Positions 8,709 to 17,855 of a stretch of 64,000 bases of DNA are shown one piece after another. Under the pieces are notes generated by a model, which was not told where the DNA came from, searched no databases, and saw only the letters and a program-made list of their open reading frames with translations. Location: the NCBI RefSeq assembly GCF_004354045.1, contig NZ_SMRT01000017.1, positions 120,898 through 184,897 on the forward strand, in the 5' to 3' direction. Every line of letters begins with the position of its first letter. The first letter of the stretch is position 1. The DNA is from Paenibacillus piri. Lineage in GTDB: Bacteria; Bacillota; Bacilli; Paenibacillales; NBRC-103111. The position numbers and the translations under genes are program-made.

Positions 8709-9806
8709 ATGAATACCGTTATTGTCGTATGCTTCATTCTTTTGGTCATTTATTTAATTAGCCGGAACGGCAAAAGCCGGGACGTTCAACGCGGCGGCGG
8801 TCGTTACGCGCCAAACCGGTCGGTCCAGCCCCTGCAAAGCATTCCTTATGCAAATACGCCGCTGCCCGCCATGCTGGGCATTCAGCCGCATTTGCCGCTG
8901 CAGGCGGCGGTTGCGCGGCTTGAACAGTCATTGCCGGAGTCATTCCTGCAGCGGCTCAAAGAACGCGTGCTCGGCCGCTATCCGCAAATGTCCGACGCCG
9001 AATATGAGTGGAAGCTGCTGGAGCTGAAGCGTTATTTTTTGATGACGGCAATCTTGAAGGATGTCCCGATGTTCAGTCAACAAGTCGATGACCTATGGCA
9101 TGAAATGCTTATGTTCACGCGCGAATATTCGCAGTTTGGCGAAGCATTCGTCGGCGCGCCTATCCATCATGCGCCGCATACGGAAGGCCAGCCCGATCCC
9201 GGCGGACGGGCCTGGTTCGATTGGACGTATGCCCAGCTGTTCGTCCATACCCCGTACAGCGGGCGAATTTGGCGGCCGTTTTTCCGGCATCCGCTCGATC
9301 CGGCTCTGCTCGACGAGCTCAAGCTGAACAGCGAGGAAGAGCTGCTCGCCGCCATGTTTAACCGACGGTCCGCGGAGCGGTATCCGGAAATCCGGGAAAC
9401 CGCGCTGCTGCTGATCCGCACAGCCAAGGATCAGGCTGCCGAAGCCGGGCGTACGGCAGCCTATACCGCCGAGCGGCCCGCGTTTGGGGCCGACTCTTAT
9501 ATGCCGTATTTGGCGGGGGCGCTAATGTTTTACTCGATGACTCAATTCACCGACTTTAGCTCGCATATGGAGCCGCTTTTTGCCGAAGAGGAGGCGCAGC
9601 GGCGCATGCAGGACGCCGCCGCCGGACTGAACGGCTCCGCCTCCTCCTGCGGGAGCGGCTGCAGCTCGTGGGGGGATGACGACGACCGTTCCTCCGGCAG
9701 CGATTGCGGAGGAAGCGGCGGCGATAATGGCGGCGATAGCGGCAGCGGAAGCAGCTGCTCGTCCTCTAGCTGTTCGTCTTCCAGCTGCGGCGGTGGCGGC
9801 GATTAA
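8709..9806 (+). CDS. Membrane-anchored glycine-rich-domain-like protein with Cys/Ser/Gly tail
   Basis: A 365-residue protein of unknown function. Residues 4-20 are one membrane segment (VIVVCFILLVIYLIS). Near residues 126-155, VDDLWHEMLMFTREYSQF followed by IHHAPH resembles the VDxxWHxH signature of the glycine-rich-domain (DUF1399-like) family. The last 60 residues are almost only Gly, Ser, Cys and Asp (SCGSGCSSWGDDDD ... CSSSSCGGGGD), like tails of TPM- or DUF2207-associated membrane proteins. The start is supported by AAGGAGG six bases before ATG. It is monocistronic. A possible weak hairpin follows at 9862-9903. Confidence 0.75.
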   Translation: MNTVIVVCFILLVIYLISRNGKSRDVQRGGGRYAPNRSVQPLQSIPYANTPLPAMLGIQPHLPLQAAVARLEQSLPESFLQRLKERVLGRYPQMSDAEYEWKLLELKRYFLMTAILKDVPMFSQQVDDLWHEMLMFTREYSQFGEAFVGAPIHHAPHTEGQPDPGGRAWFDWTYAQLFVHTPYSGRIWRPFFRHPLDPALLDELKLNSEEELLAAMFNRRSAERYPEIRETALLLIRTAKDQAAEAGRTAAYTAERPAFGADSYMPYLAGALMFYSMTQFTDFSSHMEPLFAEEEAQRRMQDAAAGLNGSASSCGSGCSSWGDDDDRSSGSDCGGSGGDNGGDSGSGSSCSSSSCSSSSCGGGGD

Positions 9807-9974
9807 TCTGCTGCCGGGCTAATGACCGCGCGGACCGGCAGCGGGAGCGGACCGCCCGGTTAACGCCCGTGACGCTTGTGAAAGCTGTGCGGGGGCAGGC
9901 GTTTTGGAATTTTTAATTGAAAGGCTCGGTCGTGCCAGCCGCAGATCTTCGCAGGCATTGGAAAATTCGCTTAC

Positions 9975-12900
9975 GTGATGAAAGGTATTGGGCATATTTT
10001 GCCGAATTTAATTTCTACTATGAGTAAAAAAGGAAAGCTGCTTATTATAATAGGCCTGTTTATAATCATCCTCACAGGCGGGAACTTCCTCTGGATGGTA
10101 TATTTCATGAATGCGGATCAGCCCTCAGCGGTGGATGGGGCACTGGATTTGCGGAAATGGGATGCGGCAGCGGGACGTACGGTTACACTCGACGGCCGGT
10201 GGGAATTTTATCCCGGCGTACAGTTGATGCATAACGATACCCAATCGGGCGGTTCGGATAAGCCCATGAAGTTTATTCACGTTCCCGGAAGCTGGAACCA
10301 ATCCTTACAGTCGGATCGGAATACGCCGTATGGATTCGGATCATACCGATTGCGCATTTACGTCAATCCTGAACAAGATCTTACCTACAGCATCCGTATT
10401 CCAAGCGTTCGGAGTTCGTCGGAGCTGTTTGTGAACGGCCGTTTGTTGGCACAGTCGGGCCAGCCGGCGGAGCTCGAAAATAACTATACGGCTCGGAACG
10501 TTCCTTATTCTGCCTCGTTTACAGCAGATAGAAACGGTGTAATCGAGCTTGTCGTACAGGCGGCCAACTTTAAAGATCCCCGAAGCGGCGGCATCGTCCG
10601 CTCGATAAAATTCGGAACGGAAAATGCGATCAACCGTGAGACGCAGTTCTCCATGATGATGCAGGAAAGTGTTGCCGTCACTTTTCTGATTCATGCCGTA
10701 TATGCGCTCATTTTATTTTTCATGGGAAACCGGGATCGTAAATTGCTTTACTTCTCCCTTATGGTGTTATGCGCCATTCTTGCAATTCTTACCGGCAGCG
10801 AGGACAAACTGCTGCTGTATTGGTTCCCGATCAACTATGATCTGAGTCTTAAGCTTATGTCTCTCTACATCATTGTCGGTACATACTCATTAATTGGCAG
10901 TATCCTGCATCTGCTGCCCGCTTATTGGAGCACGAAATTTTTTCCGGGATATACCGCTCTGTGCGGGGGCTCAGCATTTCTGGCGCTGCTTCTGCCCGAG
11001 AAATACCTTTTACCGATTACGAACTTGTTTTTACTTATCGCCGTCATTTGTGTACTAATGGCCATCGTGTCCATGCTGCGAACAACTTTGAAAGGAACTC
11101 ATAATAATCTGCTAATGCTCCTGTCGCTCATCGCCTTCGCAAGCAATTTTGCATGGTGGGGCTTTTTCCTTGCGACCGGAATTAAAATCGTCTATTATCC
11201 GTTCGACCTCATTATCGCAACGATCGCCTTTTCCTCGATCTGGTTTAACCGTTATTTCCGGATACTTGCCGAAACGGAACAGCTCGCCGAGAAGCTTCAG
11301 GAAACCAACAAGCAAAAGGACGAGTTTCTGGCCAACACGTCCCATGAGCTGCGTAACCCGCTTCACGGCATCCTGAACATCTCGCAAGCCGTACTGGAAA
11401 GGGAAAAGCATTCGCTGAACGCCAAAAGCGTCAAAGATTTGGAAATGGCGATTACCGTAGGGCGCCGCATGTCATTTATGCTGAACGACCTGCTTGATAT
11501 GATGCGTCTGAGGCAGAGCAGCATCAGATTGCAGCTTCGCAGTCTTTCCATTCAAACGATCGTGACCGGGATCATCGATATGCTTCGTTTCATGACGGAA
11601 GGAAAATCGATCCGGCTGACGAACCTCGTACCAGGCAACTTTCCACCTGTGACGGCCGATGAAAATCGCCTCATTCAAATCGTATTCAATCTGCTTCACA
11701 ATGCAGTAAAATATACGAACGAGGGCGAAGTCTCGATACGGGCCGAGGTGAAAGACGGGCAGGCCATTATCGTCACCACGGATACCGGCATCGGCATGGA
11801 TGAACTAACGATGCGCCGAGTATTCGAGCCATATGAACAAGCCTCCCCCGACACGACGGCTACAGGCGGAGGATTCGGACTCGGGCTCAGCATTTGCAAG
11901 CAATTGGTGGAACTGCACGGAGGAACGCTACAGGTCGATTCAGCGCCGGGTCAAGGCTCGTCATTCGCTTTCACTTTGCAATTATCCGATTGTGCCGATC
12001 CGCAGTTGGAAACGGATGCTTACACCGCAGCCTCCGCCGCCTATACTGAGGCTGCTTTGACGGCTTCATCCGATCGGCTTGATCCGGCTTACGATTTGCA
12101 ATCGGTCTTCGTTACGGACAGGCCAAGAATCATGGCTGTAGACGACGATCCGATGAATCTAACCGTATTGGAAAACATTCTTTCTTTGGAACGATACGAT
12201 GTCACTGTCGTTACGAACGCCAAGGATGCTTTATCTATGCTGGATCTGAAAGATTGGGATTTAATTATTTCCGACGCTATGATGCCGCATATGTCCGGGT
12301 ATGAATTAACGCGCGCCATCCGCAGCCGGTTCTCCACCCTGGAGCTTCCGATCCTGCTTCTGACCGCCCGAAGCCAGCCGGAAGATATCGAAAACGGGTT
12401 TCTTTCCGGCGCCAACGACTACGTTACGAAACCGGTGGATGCGATGGAATTGAGATCCAGAGTCCGCTCTTTGACCGAAATGAAAAAATCGGCGCGCGAC
12501 CGGTTGCGGATGGAAGCCGCATGGCTGCAGGCGCAAATCCAGCCGCACTTTTTATTTAATACTTTGAATACGGTGGCGGCACTCAGCGAGCTCGATACGA
12601 ATCGCATGCGCAAGCTGCTTGAAGTTTTCGGAAGTTTTTTGCGGGATAAGTACAGCTTTCATAATGCGGACGAGCTTGTACCGCTCGAGTATGAGTTAGA
12701 TCTCGTTCGCGCCTATTTATATATTGAGAAAGAACGATTTGAAGACAAGCTGCGGGTTGTTTGGGAGGTTGACGAACGGGTGGAACTGCAAATTCCTCCG
12801 CTTACCATTCAGCCCTTGGTAGAGAATGCGATAAAGCATGGCATATTGAAGCGTGCGCAAGGCGGAAGCATACATATCCGAACCTCCGCTTTTGAAAATA

Positions 12901-13118
12901 AAATAGAAATTTCAATCGCAGATGACGGAGTGGGGATGAGTGAGGAACAGCTGGGCCAAATTTTTGACGCCCGTTTGAATAAATCTCCGGGAATCGGTTT
13001 GCTCAATACGGATCTTCGCTTGAAACGGCTGTACGGCAAAGGACTTGTCATCAGCAGCAGGCCGGATCAAGGAACTACGGTTTCGTTTATTATCGATAAT
13101 AGGTCTGCTGCCTTTTGA
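9975..13118 (+). CDS. Hybrid sensor histidine kinase with 7TMR-DISM sensor, receiver and second YesM-type kinase module
   Basis: A 1047-residue signalling protein. One membrane segment (about residues 20-42) precedes an extracellular jelly-roll (LDGRWEFYPG.., about 55-215) and a 7TMR-DISM membrane block (about 230-430). A HisKA domain follows, with its His near 458 (TSHELRNPLHGIL), then an HATPase (about 560-680) and a receiver (about 720-835, Asp in DLIISDAMMP). The C-terminus is a second, YesM/LytS-type kinase module with LQAQIQPHFLFNTLNTV near 857 and a second HATPase (VENAIKHG). The first ATG has no clear ribosome binding site; another in-frame ATG lies at 10020. No response regulator gene is adjacent, so outputs are unknown. 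Confidence 0.9.
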   Translation: MMKGIGHILPNLISTMSKKGKLLIIIGLFIIILTGGNFLWMVYFMNADQPSAVDGALDLRKWDAAAGRTVTLDGRWEFYPGVQLMHNDTQSGGSDKPMKFIHVPGSWNQSLQSDRNTPYGFGSYRLRIYVNPEQDLTYSIRIPSVRSSSELFVNGRLLAQSGQPAELENNYTARNVPYSASFTADRNGVIELVVQAANFKDPRSGGIVRSIKFGTENAINRETQFSMMMQESVAVTFLIHAVYALILFFMGNRDRKLLYFSLMVLCAILAILTGSEDKLLLYWFPINYDLSLKLMSLYIIVGTYSLIGSILHLLPAYWSTKFFPGYTALCGGSAFLALLLPEKYLLPITNLFLLIAVICVLMAIVSMLRTTLKGTHNNLLMLLSLIAFASNFAWWGFFLATGIKIVYYPFDLIIATIAFSSIWFNRYFRILAETEQLAEKLQETNKQKDEFLANTSHELRNPLHGILNISQAVLEREKHSLNAKSVKDLEMAITVGRRMSFMLNDLLDMMRLRQSSIRLQLRSLSIQTIVTGIIDMLRFMTEGKSIRLTNLVPGNFPPVTADENRLIQIVFNLLHNAVKYTNEGEVSIRAEVKDGQAIIVTTDTGIGMDELTMRRVFEPYEQASPDTTATGGGFGLGLSICKQLVELHGGTLQVDSAPGQGSSFAFTLQLSDCADPQLETDAYTAASAAYTEAALTASSDRLDPAYDLQSVFVTDRPRIMAVDDDPMNLTVLENILSLERYDVTVVTNAKDALSMLDLKDWDLIISDAMMPHMSGYELTRAIRSRFSTLELPILLLTARSQPEDIENGFLSGANDYVTKPVDAMELRSRVRSLTEMKKSARDRLRMEAAWLQAQIQPHFLFNTLNTVAALSELDTNRMRKLLEVFGSFLRDKYSFHNADELVPLEYELDLVRAYLYIEKERFEDKLRVVWEVDERVELQIPPLTIQPLVENAIKHGILKRAQGGSIHIRTSAFENKIEISIADDGVGMSEEQLGQIFDARLNKSPGIGLLNTDLRLKRLYGKGLVISSRPDQGTTVSFIIDNRSAAF

Positions 13119-13142
13119 TACGGTTATTTGCGGCTTCGACCG

Positions 13143-14615
13143 CTATTTCGCCTCTGCCTCGCGAACCGGTACGAACCCGCCTTTTTCGATCAAGCTGCTG
13201 CCCTTATCGGTCTGCAGCCATGCAAGCAGCCTGCCTGCCGGACCGTCCGCCGATTCGTCCTCGCGGGTCACCGCATACAGCAGCGCTGTGAACGGATATG
13301 TGCCGTTCCGGATGTTCGTCTTGTTGCTTTCGATGCCGTTAACCGATAAAAATGCCACGTTTTCACGTTTATGCATCTCATTGGCGAAATAATAAAAGGA
13401 ATATCCGATGGCATGGATCCCGTTTTGATAGTCGGCGACCGAATCGATCAAACCGCCCATCCCCGAAGGCTTTTTAACCTTGGGAGGGTCGGCCAGCTTC
13501 AGCCCCTTCATCACCTTTTGCTCCATATAGGTCTGACTTCCGGAGTTTTTTTCACGCTGAAACGCGATGATCTGCCGGTCTGCGCCGCCAACGCCGCGCC
13601 AATCGCCGATTTCCCCCGAATAAATAGACTGGATTTGCCGAGCGGTCAGGTTGCGAACCGGGTTATCTTTATGGACGATAAATATGAACGCATCTTTCCC
13701 GAGCGGCGTCAGCCTCAGCTTCACCCCGTTGTCCTCCGCAAGCTTGAGCTCTTCATCCGAAGGCGCTGCAACAAAGATGATATCCGCTTTTTGGGCAATC
13801 AAATTTTCATAAGCGGCATGGGTAGTAGAAAATCTGACGTGCTTCTCCGTCCACGCTTTGTTCGTACCGATTAGCTCGCTCATCAGGATACGGCCGAACG
13901 GTACAGCTGCGGTAGCTCCATCCACCTTCGGATAAGTCTCCGCCTTGAACATCGCGGTACCGGACCACCACAGGCCGGAGGCGGCAAAAAGGAGAAGCCA
14001 CAAGACGGCCGCACCGGCCGCCACTGCGACCGGCCGCTTGCTCGTTGCCGCTGCGGCCCGTAATTTATGGGTGCCTGCTCCAGCCAGCACAGCCGCGCTC
14101 GGCCAGAAGGAGGCCAGCAGCGCAGCAGCCTTCATCGCACCGCCGGTCAAATAAGATTCTAGACATTCAAACAGCGGTATGCACCAAAGCACATACACCC
14201 GGTAAGGCAGCCATGCGATTTCGCCGAGCCCGGAAGCCGAGCCGTAAACGCTTCTGGCTGTCGCGAGCCAGATCGCGGCGCCGATAAACGCCACCGGCAG
14301 CACCGACAGGCAGAAGACTGCCATTGGGGCGGGGCGCCTTTTCGACAGGACATAGCCAAATCCGGCGAACGGCAGTCCCACGACTCCCGCATAAAGCAGC
14401 ATGATCAGCATAAGGCCGGCATCGCTCCATGCGCCATTGTCCAGCAGCCGTTCAAACCAGCCCCCGTTTGCGGCGAACACGACGCACAACAAATCAAACA
14501 ACATGTAAAAACCGAATAACCATCCCCCTCTTTCCGCCGCCGGCCGTATAAGCTGCCTTAGCCCTGCTCGCGGCTTGGAGGGAATTTTATTTGAATGGCT
14601 ATGCAGTTGGTTCAA
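13143..14615 (-). CDS. Membrane protein with C-terminal PstS-like substrate-binding domain
   Basis: A 490-residue protein. The first 215 residues hold about five hydrophobic segments (e.g. LMLIMLLYAGVVGLPFAGF and AVLWLLLFAASGLWW). Residues about 225-485 form a phosphate-binding-protein-like domain: FGRILMSELIGTNKAW, the Ser/Thr-rich FSTTHAAYENL, KDAFIFIVHKDNPV, LTARQIQSIYSGEIGDW and QREKNSGSQTYMEQKVM. PstS proteins are normally free lipoproteins, so fusion to a multi-pass membrane block is unusual. The start is TTG (14615-14613) with GGAGG eight bases upstream. It lies convergent to the kinase at 9975-13118 with a gap of 24 bp. No pst transport genes are nearby, so sensing is as plausible as transport. 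Confidence 0.75.
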   Translation of the reverse strand: MNQLHSHSNKIPSKPRAGLRQLIRPAAERGGWLFGFYMLFDLLCVVFAANGGWFERLLDNGAWSDAGLMLIMLLYAGVVGLPFAGFGYVLSKRRPAPMAVFCLSVLPVAFIGAAIWLATARSVYGSASGLGEIAWLPYRVYVLWCIPLFECLESYLTGGAMKAAALLASFWPSAAVLAGAGTHKLRAAAATSKRPVAVAAGAAVLWLLLFAASGLWWSGTAMFKAETYPKVDGATAAVPFGRILMSELIGTNKAWTEKHVRFSTTHAAYENLIAQKADIIFVAAPSDEELKLAEDNGVKLRLTPLGKDAFIFIVHKDNPVRNLTARQIQSIYSGEIGDWRGVGGADRQIIAFQREKNSGSQTYMEQKVMKGLKLADPPKVKKPSGMGGLIDSVADYQNGIHAIGYSFYYFANEMHKRENVAFLSVNGIESNKTNIRNGTYPFTALLYAVTREDESADGPAGRLLAWLQTDKGSSLIEKGGFVPVREAEAK

Positions 14616-14703
14616 GGATACCGCCTCCTCTTGAAATTGCTTTCCATAATTTAGACGCTGTTTATGCTGCTATGTTTCTTTAATTACAAATCTGTGCCAT
14701 TAA

Positions 14704-14735
14704 TAAAAAACAGACCGCCCCCAAGGGCAGCCTGT
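14704..14735 (-). terminator. Intrinsic terminator after the Gfo/Idh gene
   Basis: On the minus strand an 11-bp stem (14735-14725 with 14720-14710, two G-U pairs) and a 4-nt loop are followed by six or more T residues. It closes the operon that starts at 21375. Confidence 0.85.
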
Positions 14736-14789
14736 TCCGTGCTTTCCGTATATTACATTATTCCGCTACGAATGTTAATCGCACACCGA

Positions 14790-15872
14790 TTATGCCCTCG
14801 CAGGCATAGCATTTTGCCGGTGGCTCTCCTCCATAACCGCAATTTGCTGCCGCACCTGTTCCAGCGTAATGGCGAAGGGAACGTCGTTGACGAGCGTATC
14901 GTACAGCCTGACATAATACTCCCGGCACATATGATCGAAGGAGCCCAGCTTATACTCGTCGGCAAAAACCCAGCTCTCTTCATGCCATTGAAGCTCTTCC
15001 CGGCAGTAGGCAGGATCTCCCTGCGCATTCACATAAGGATCCCGGGTCAGTTGCTGCTCAGGGGCTTCCTCCGGTTTAAAATATTTCCAGTCCAAACGGT
15101 TCACATTGCCCTGCAGTCCGCCGCGCGTCCCTTGAATGTTGTACGTTTGGTTCGGATACGCCGAGCAGGACGATATTTCCACATCAATGACAGGCTTGCC
15201 TGGAGCGTGAAGCAGAAGCTTCACGTAATCTTCCGCATCCCCGAACGTATTGGCGCGGTCCATATAGCATGTCACCTGCGGTACGGCGTCCGTTCCGATA
15301 AACTGCAATGCCTGATCGACCGGATGAGGACCCGTGTTGAGCAGGTTCCCCGCGTTATACTCGCGGAGCGTCTGCCAATCCCATCTGCGGGCAAAGCCGT
15401 TGTAAGTAATATTGACCTGGACGACGCGGCCGATCGCGCCGGAATCGATAATGCGGCGGATCTGCTCGAAGGCCGGGAGGAACCGCGACTGCTGGAACAC
15501 GAACAGCTTATCGCCCGCTTGGGCCGACGCTTCGATCAATTGATCGACCTCTGACGCATAACGGGCCAGCGGCTTGTCGCATACGACCCGAAAACCGTGA
15601 GCCAGCAGGTCAAGCGATACCGGCACATGCAGATGGCTTGGCGTCGCATTGACAACCAGGTCGATATCGCTGCGGCCGAGCAGCTCTTTGTAATCGCCGT
15701 ACACATTGCAGCCATACCGTTCCGCCGCTACCTGACGGCGTTTCTCCATCGGGTCGACAACGGCGACAATCCGGTATTTGTCTTCCAGCCGTTTGAACGT
15801 TTCGCTATGAATCGAGCGGCCGCTCCGGCCTTGACCGATCACGGCAACACGCAATATTGAATCTGCACTCAT
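14790..15872 (-). CDS. Gfo/Idh/MocA family oxidoreductase
   Basis: A 360-residue NAD(P)-dependent dehydrogenase. The Rossmann motif is VAVIGQGRSGRSIHSETF and the family EKP motif appears as VVCDKPLARYASEV, with Asp replacing Glu. The C-terminal half contains the substrate-side NTGPHPVDQALQFIG. AAGGAG lies 11 bases before the ATG. It is the last gene of the operon, 48 bp after the TIM-barrel isomerase, and is followed by a strong terminator. Together with the isomerase and 2-hydroxyacid dehydrogenase it points to stepwise oxidation and isomerisation of an imported sugar or polyol. The exact substrate is unknown. Confidence 0.88.
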   Translation of the reverse strand: MSADSILRVAVIGQGRSGRSIHSETFKRLEDKYRIVAVVDPMEKRRQVAAERYGCNVYGDYKELLGRSDIDLVVNATPSHLHVPVSLDLLAHGFRVVCDKPLARYASEVDQLIEASAQAGDKLFVFQQSRFLPAFEQIRRIIDSGAIGRVVQVNITYNGFARRWDWQTLREYNAGNLLNTGPHPVDQALQFIGTDAVPQVTCYMDRANTFGDAEDYVKLLLHAPGKPVIDVEISSCSAYPNQTYNIQGTRGGLQGNVNRLDWKYFKPEEAPEQQLTRDPYVNAQGDPAYCREELQWHEESWVFADEYKLGSFDHMCREYYVRLYDTLVNDVPFAITLEQVRQQIAVMEESHRQNAMPARA

Positions 15873-15920
15873 CTCTGAAATCTCTCCTTCGACGTTAATG
15901 TTATTCGTTCGGTGAACGGT

Positions 15921-16733
15921 TTAGTTCGTCAGCCTGCGCATATATTGAACGTACTGCGGAAACGATTCCTCCGCGTTCTCGATTTCCGGATGCCATTTCT
16001 TCTCCCATTCGAGCGTGTAATAGCCGTTATAGCCGTTGCGCAGCAGCAGCTTATACATATTCGCGAGCGGAATGCTGCCTTCTCCGGTCAGACAATAATG
16101 GAATTTGCCGTCCGCATCCGGCAGTACGCGGGAATCCTTCACATGCGTATATTCAATCCAGCGGCCGAGCGCGGCCCAAGTGTCCTCGGGCTGTTCGCCC
16201 AGCGTCCGGAACGGATGATGCAAATCCCACAGCACGCCGACCGCATCCGGATCGACCTGCTCTAGTACCGCCTTGACATCGCTGCAGGAAGTCCAGTCGT
16301 CATGCGTTTCCAGCAGCAGCTTGACGCCATGCTCTTTAGATACCGAAGTTAATTCCTTAAAATGACGGACGACGGCTTCAATGGCGGCCGACCGGTCGGT
16401 CTCGCCGATGCCTCCGCCGAACACGCGGATGTAACGGGTTCCGAAAAACGAGCACAGCTTGGAATACTCCTTGATTTCCGCCAGGTTTTGTTCGAATTTC
16501 TCGTCGGAGAACACATGAACGGAGCTGGAAAAGCACGAAACCTCCAAGCCCGCCTCTTTGATTTGATCGCGCGTCTGATGAATGTTTTGCTGGAACGCAG
16601 GCAGCCTGTAAATGTTCATTTCGCCGGTGAGACCGCGAAAATCGATCGCGTCAAAGCCGTATTCCTTCGCCCTTTGAATAATCAAATCCAGCTCCCAGTC
16701 AGGACAGCCCAGCGTAGTAAATGATAATTTCAT
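15921..16733 (-). CDS. Sugar phosphate isomerase/epimerase (xylose-isomerase-like TIM barrel)
   Basis: A 270-residue TIM-barrel protein. Candidate metal or catalytic residues lie in LLLETHDDWTS, VGVLWDLHHPF, WIEYTHVKDS and GYYTLEWEKKW, the positions of Glu, Asp/His, His and Glu in this family. I chose the ATG at 16733 (MKLSFTTLGCPDW) because GAGGAGGAG precedes it, rather than the 25-residue longer frame. It lies between the 2-hydroxyacid dehydrogenase and Gfo/Idh genes of one operon and probably interconverts ketose or inosose intermediates. Confidence 0.87.
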   Translation of the reverse strand: MKLSFTTLGCPDWELDLIIQRAKEYGFDAIDFRGLTGEMNIYRLPAFQQNIHQTRDQIKEAGLEVSCFSSSVHVFSDEKFEQNLAEIKEYSKLCSFFGTRYIRVFGGGIGETDRSAAIEAVVRHFKELTSVSKEHGVKLLLETHDDWTSCSDVKAVLEQVDPDAVGVLWDLHHPFRTLGEQPEDTWAALGRWIEYTHVKDSRVLPDADGKFHYCLTGEGSIPLANMYKLLLRNGYNGYYTLEWEKKWHPEIENAEESFPQYVQYMRRLTN

Positions 16734-16838
16734 ATTGTCTCCTCCTCGTATTAAATTCGGGCCCGAGTCGGCGTATCCGCAGGCCGCATCAGGCCCGTCC
16801 GCAACCAATTTCAGACATCGGCCGACTATTGACCGGTT

Positions 16839-17837
16839 TTATTTGGTCGTCATTCGTTCGAACCGCTCCGCCGTCACTTGCCGCAGCAGCGGCTTGCCGG
16901 CAACAAAGCGGGCCAAATCGTCGATCACCATGACAGCCAGCTGCGATTTCCAGTAGCCGGAATAAGCCCCGATATGCGGCATGCACAATACGCCCGGCAG
17001 CTGCAGCAGCGTGTCATCCGGCGGAAGCGGCTCGGTATGGTACACATCCAGCGCGGCATATATACGGCCGGATGCGAGTTCCTCCTTCAGCGCGGCCTCG
17101 TCAATCAACGGACCGCGGGCCGTGTTGACCAATAAAGCGCCGTCCTGCAGCAGTTGCAGCTGCCGCTTGCCGATCATTCCGCGCGTCGATTCGGTCAGCG
17201 TATCGTGCAGCGATACGATCCGGCATTCGCTCAGCACGGTTTCCAGTCCGACCAGCCTGACGCCCAGGGCGTCCGCCTCCTGCTGCGTGCAGTAAGGAGA
17301 ATAGAGCCTGATATCGGTATTGAACCCGCTCAGCAGGCGGATCACCTCACGGGCGACTTCGCCGTAGCCGATGATCCCTACCTTTTGCCCGAACAAGCCC
17401 ATGACGGTATTGCCGTTGTCGCCCCAAGATCCGCTCCGCAGCAGATCGCGGTACTTGCCGATTTCCCAGGCGCCGTTCAACATCAGCGTCAAAGCGAGCT
17501 CGGCCGTCGACCGGGCCAACGCCGTATTGGCGTTGACCACGGCAATGCCGCTGCGGAATGCCGCCGGGTCGACATACGGAATCAATGTGCCCGCGGCATG
17601 GCCGATAAACTTGAGCTGTCCGGCGCCGGCCAAAATGTCCGCCGTCAGCTTCGGCGAGCCCCAGGATGTGATGACTGCGTCATAGCGGCGAATATCGCGC
17701 TTCAGCTGCTCCGCTTCATACGGCTTGCCAACTTCAACCCAATCCGCCTCCGAAACCGCGGTCAGCTTCCTGACCGCATCCTCGCCGAACAGCAAATCCC
17801 GCAGTTCCTTTTTCCAAACCGTTACCAATGTTTTCAT
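16839..17837 (-). CDS. D-isomer-specific 2-hydroxyacid dehydrogenase
   Basis: A 332-residue NAD-dependent dehydrogenase. The NAD-binding motif is VGIIGYGEVAREVIRLL. Catalytic elements are the Arg of LVNTARGPLIDEAAL and the His of LCMPHIGAYSGYW. The N-terminal substrate domain includes FIGHAAGTLIPYVD. It differs clearly from the enzyme at 6103-7107. The ATG is 19 bp after the lipoprotein gene stop, with GGGAGATACGCA in front. It probably handles a 2-keto or 2-hydroxy acid derived from the solute taken up by this operon. Confidence 0.87.
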   Translation of the reverse strand: MKTLVTVWKKELRDLLFGEDAVRKLTAVSEADWVEVGKPYEAEQLKRDIRRYDAVITSWGSPKLTADILAGAGQLKFIGHAAGTLIPYVDPAAFRSGIAVVNANTALARSTAELALTLMLNGAWEIGKYRDLLRSGSWGDNGNTVMGLFGQKVGIIGYGEVAREVIRLLSGFNTDIRLYSPYCTQQEADALGVRLVGLETVLSECRIVSLHDTLTESTRGMIGKRQLQLLQDGALLVNTARGPLIDEAALKEELASGRIYAALDVYHTEPLPPDDTLLQLPGVLCMPHIGAYSGYWKSQLAVMVIDDLARFVAGKPLLRQVTAERFERMTTK

Positions 17838-17855
17838 TGCGTATCTCCCGATAAA

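Noticed and set aside
9862..9903. Terminator after the glycine-rich-domain-like gene
   Set aside because: Only a 6-bp AACGCC/GGCGTT stem with a long loop and an interrupted T run; too weak to list as a feature.
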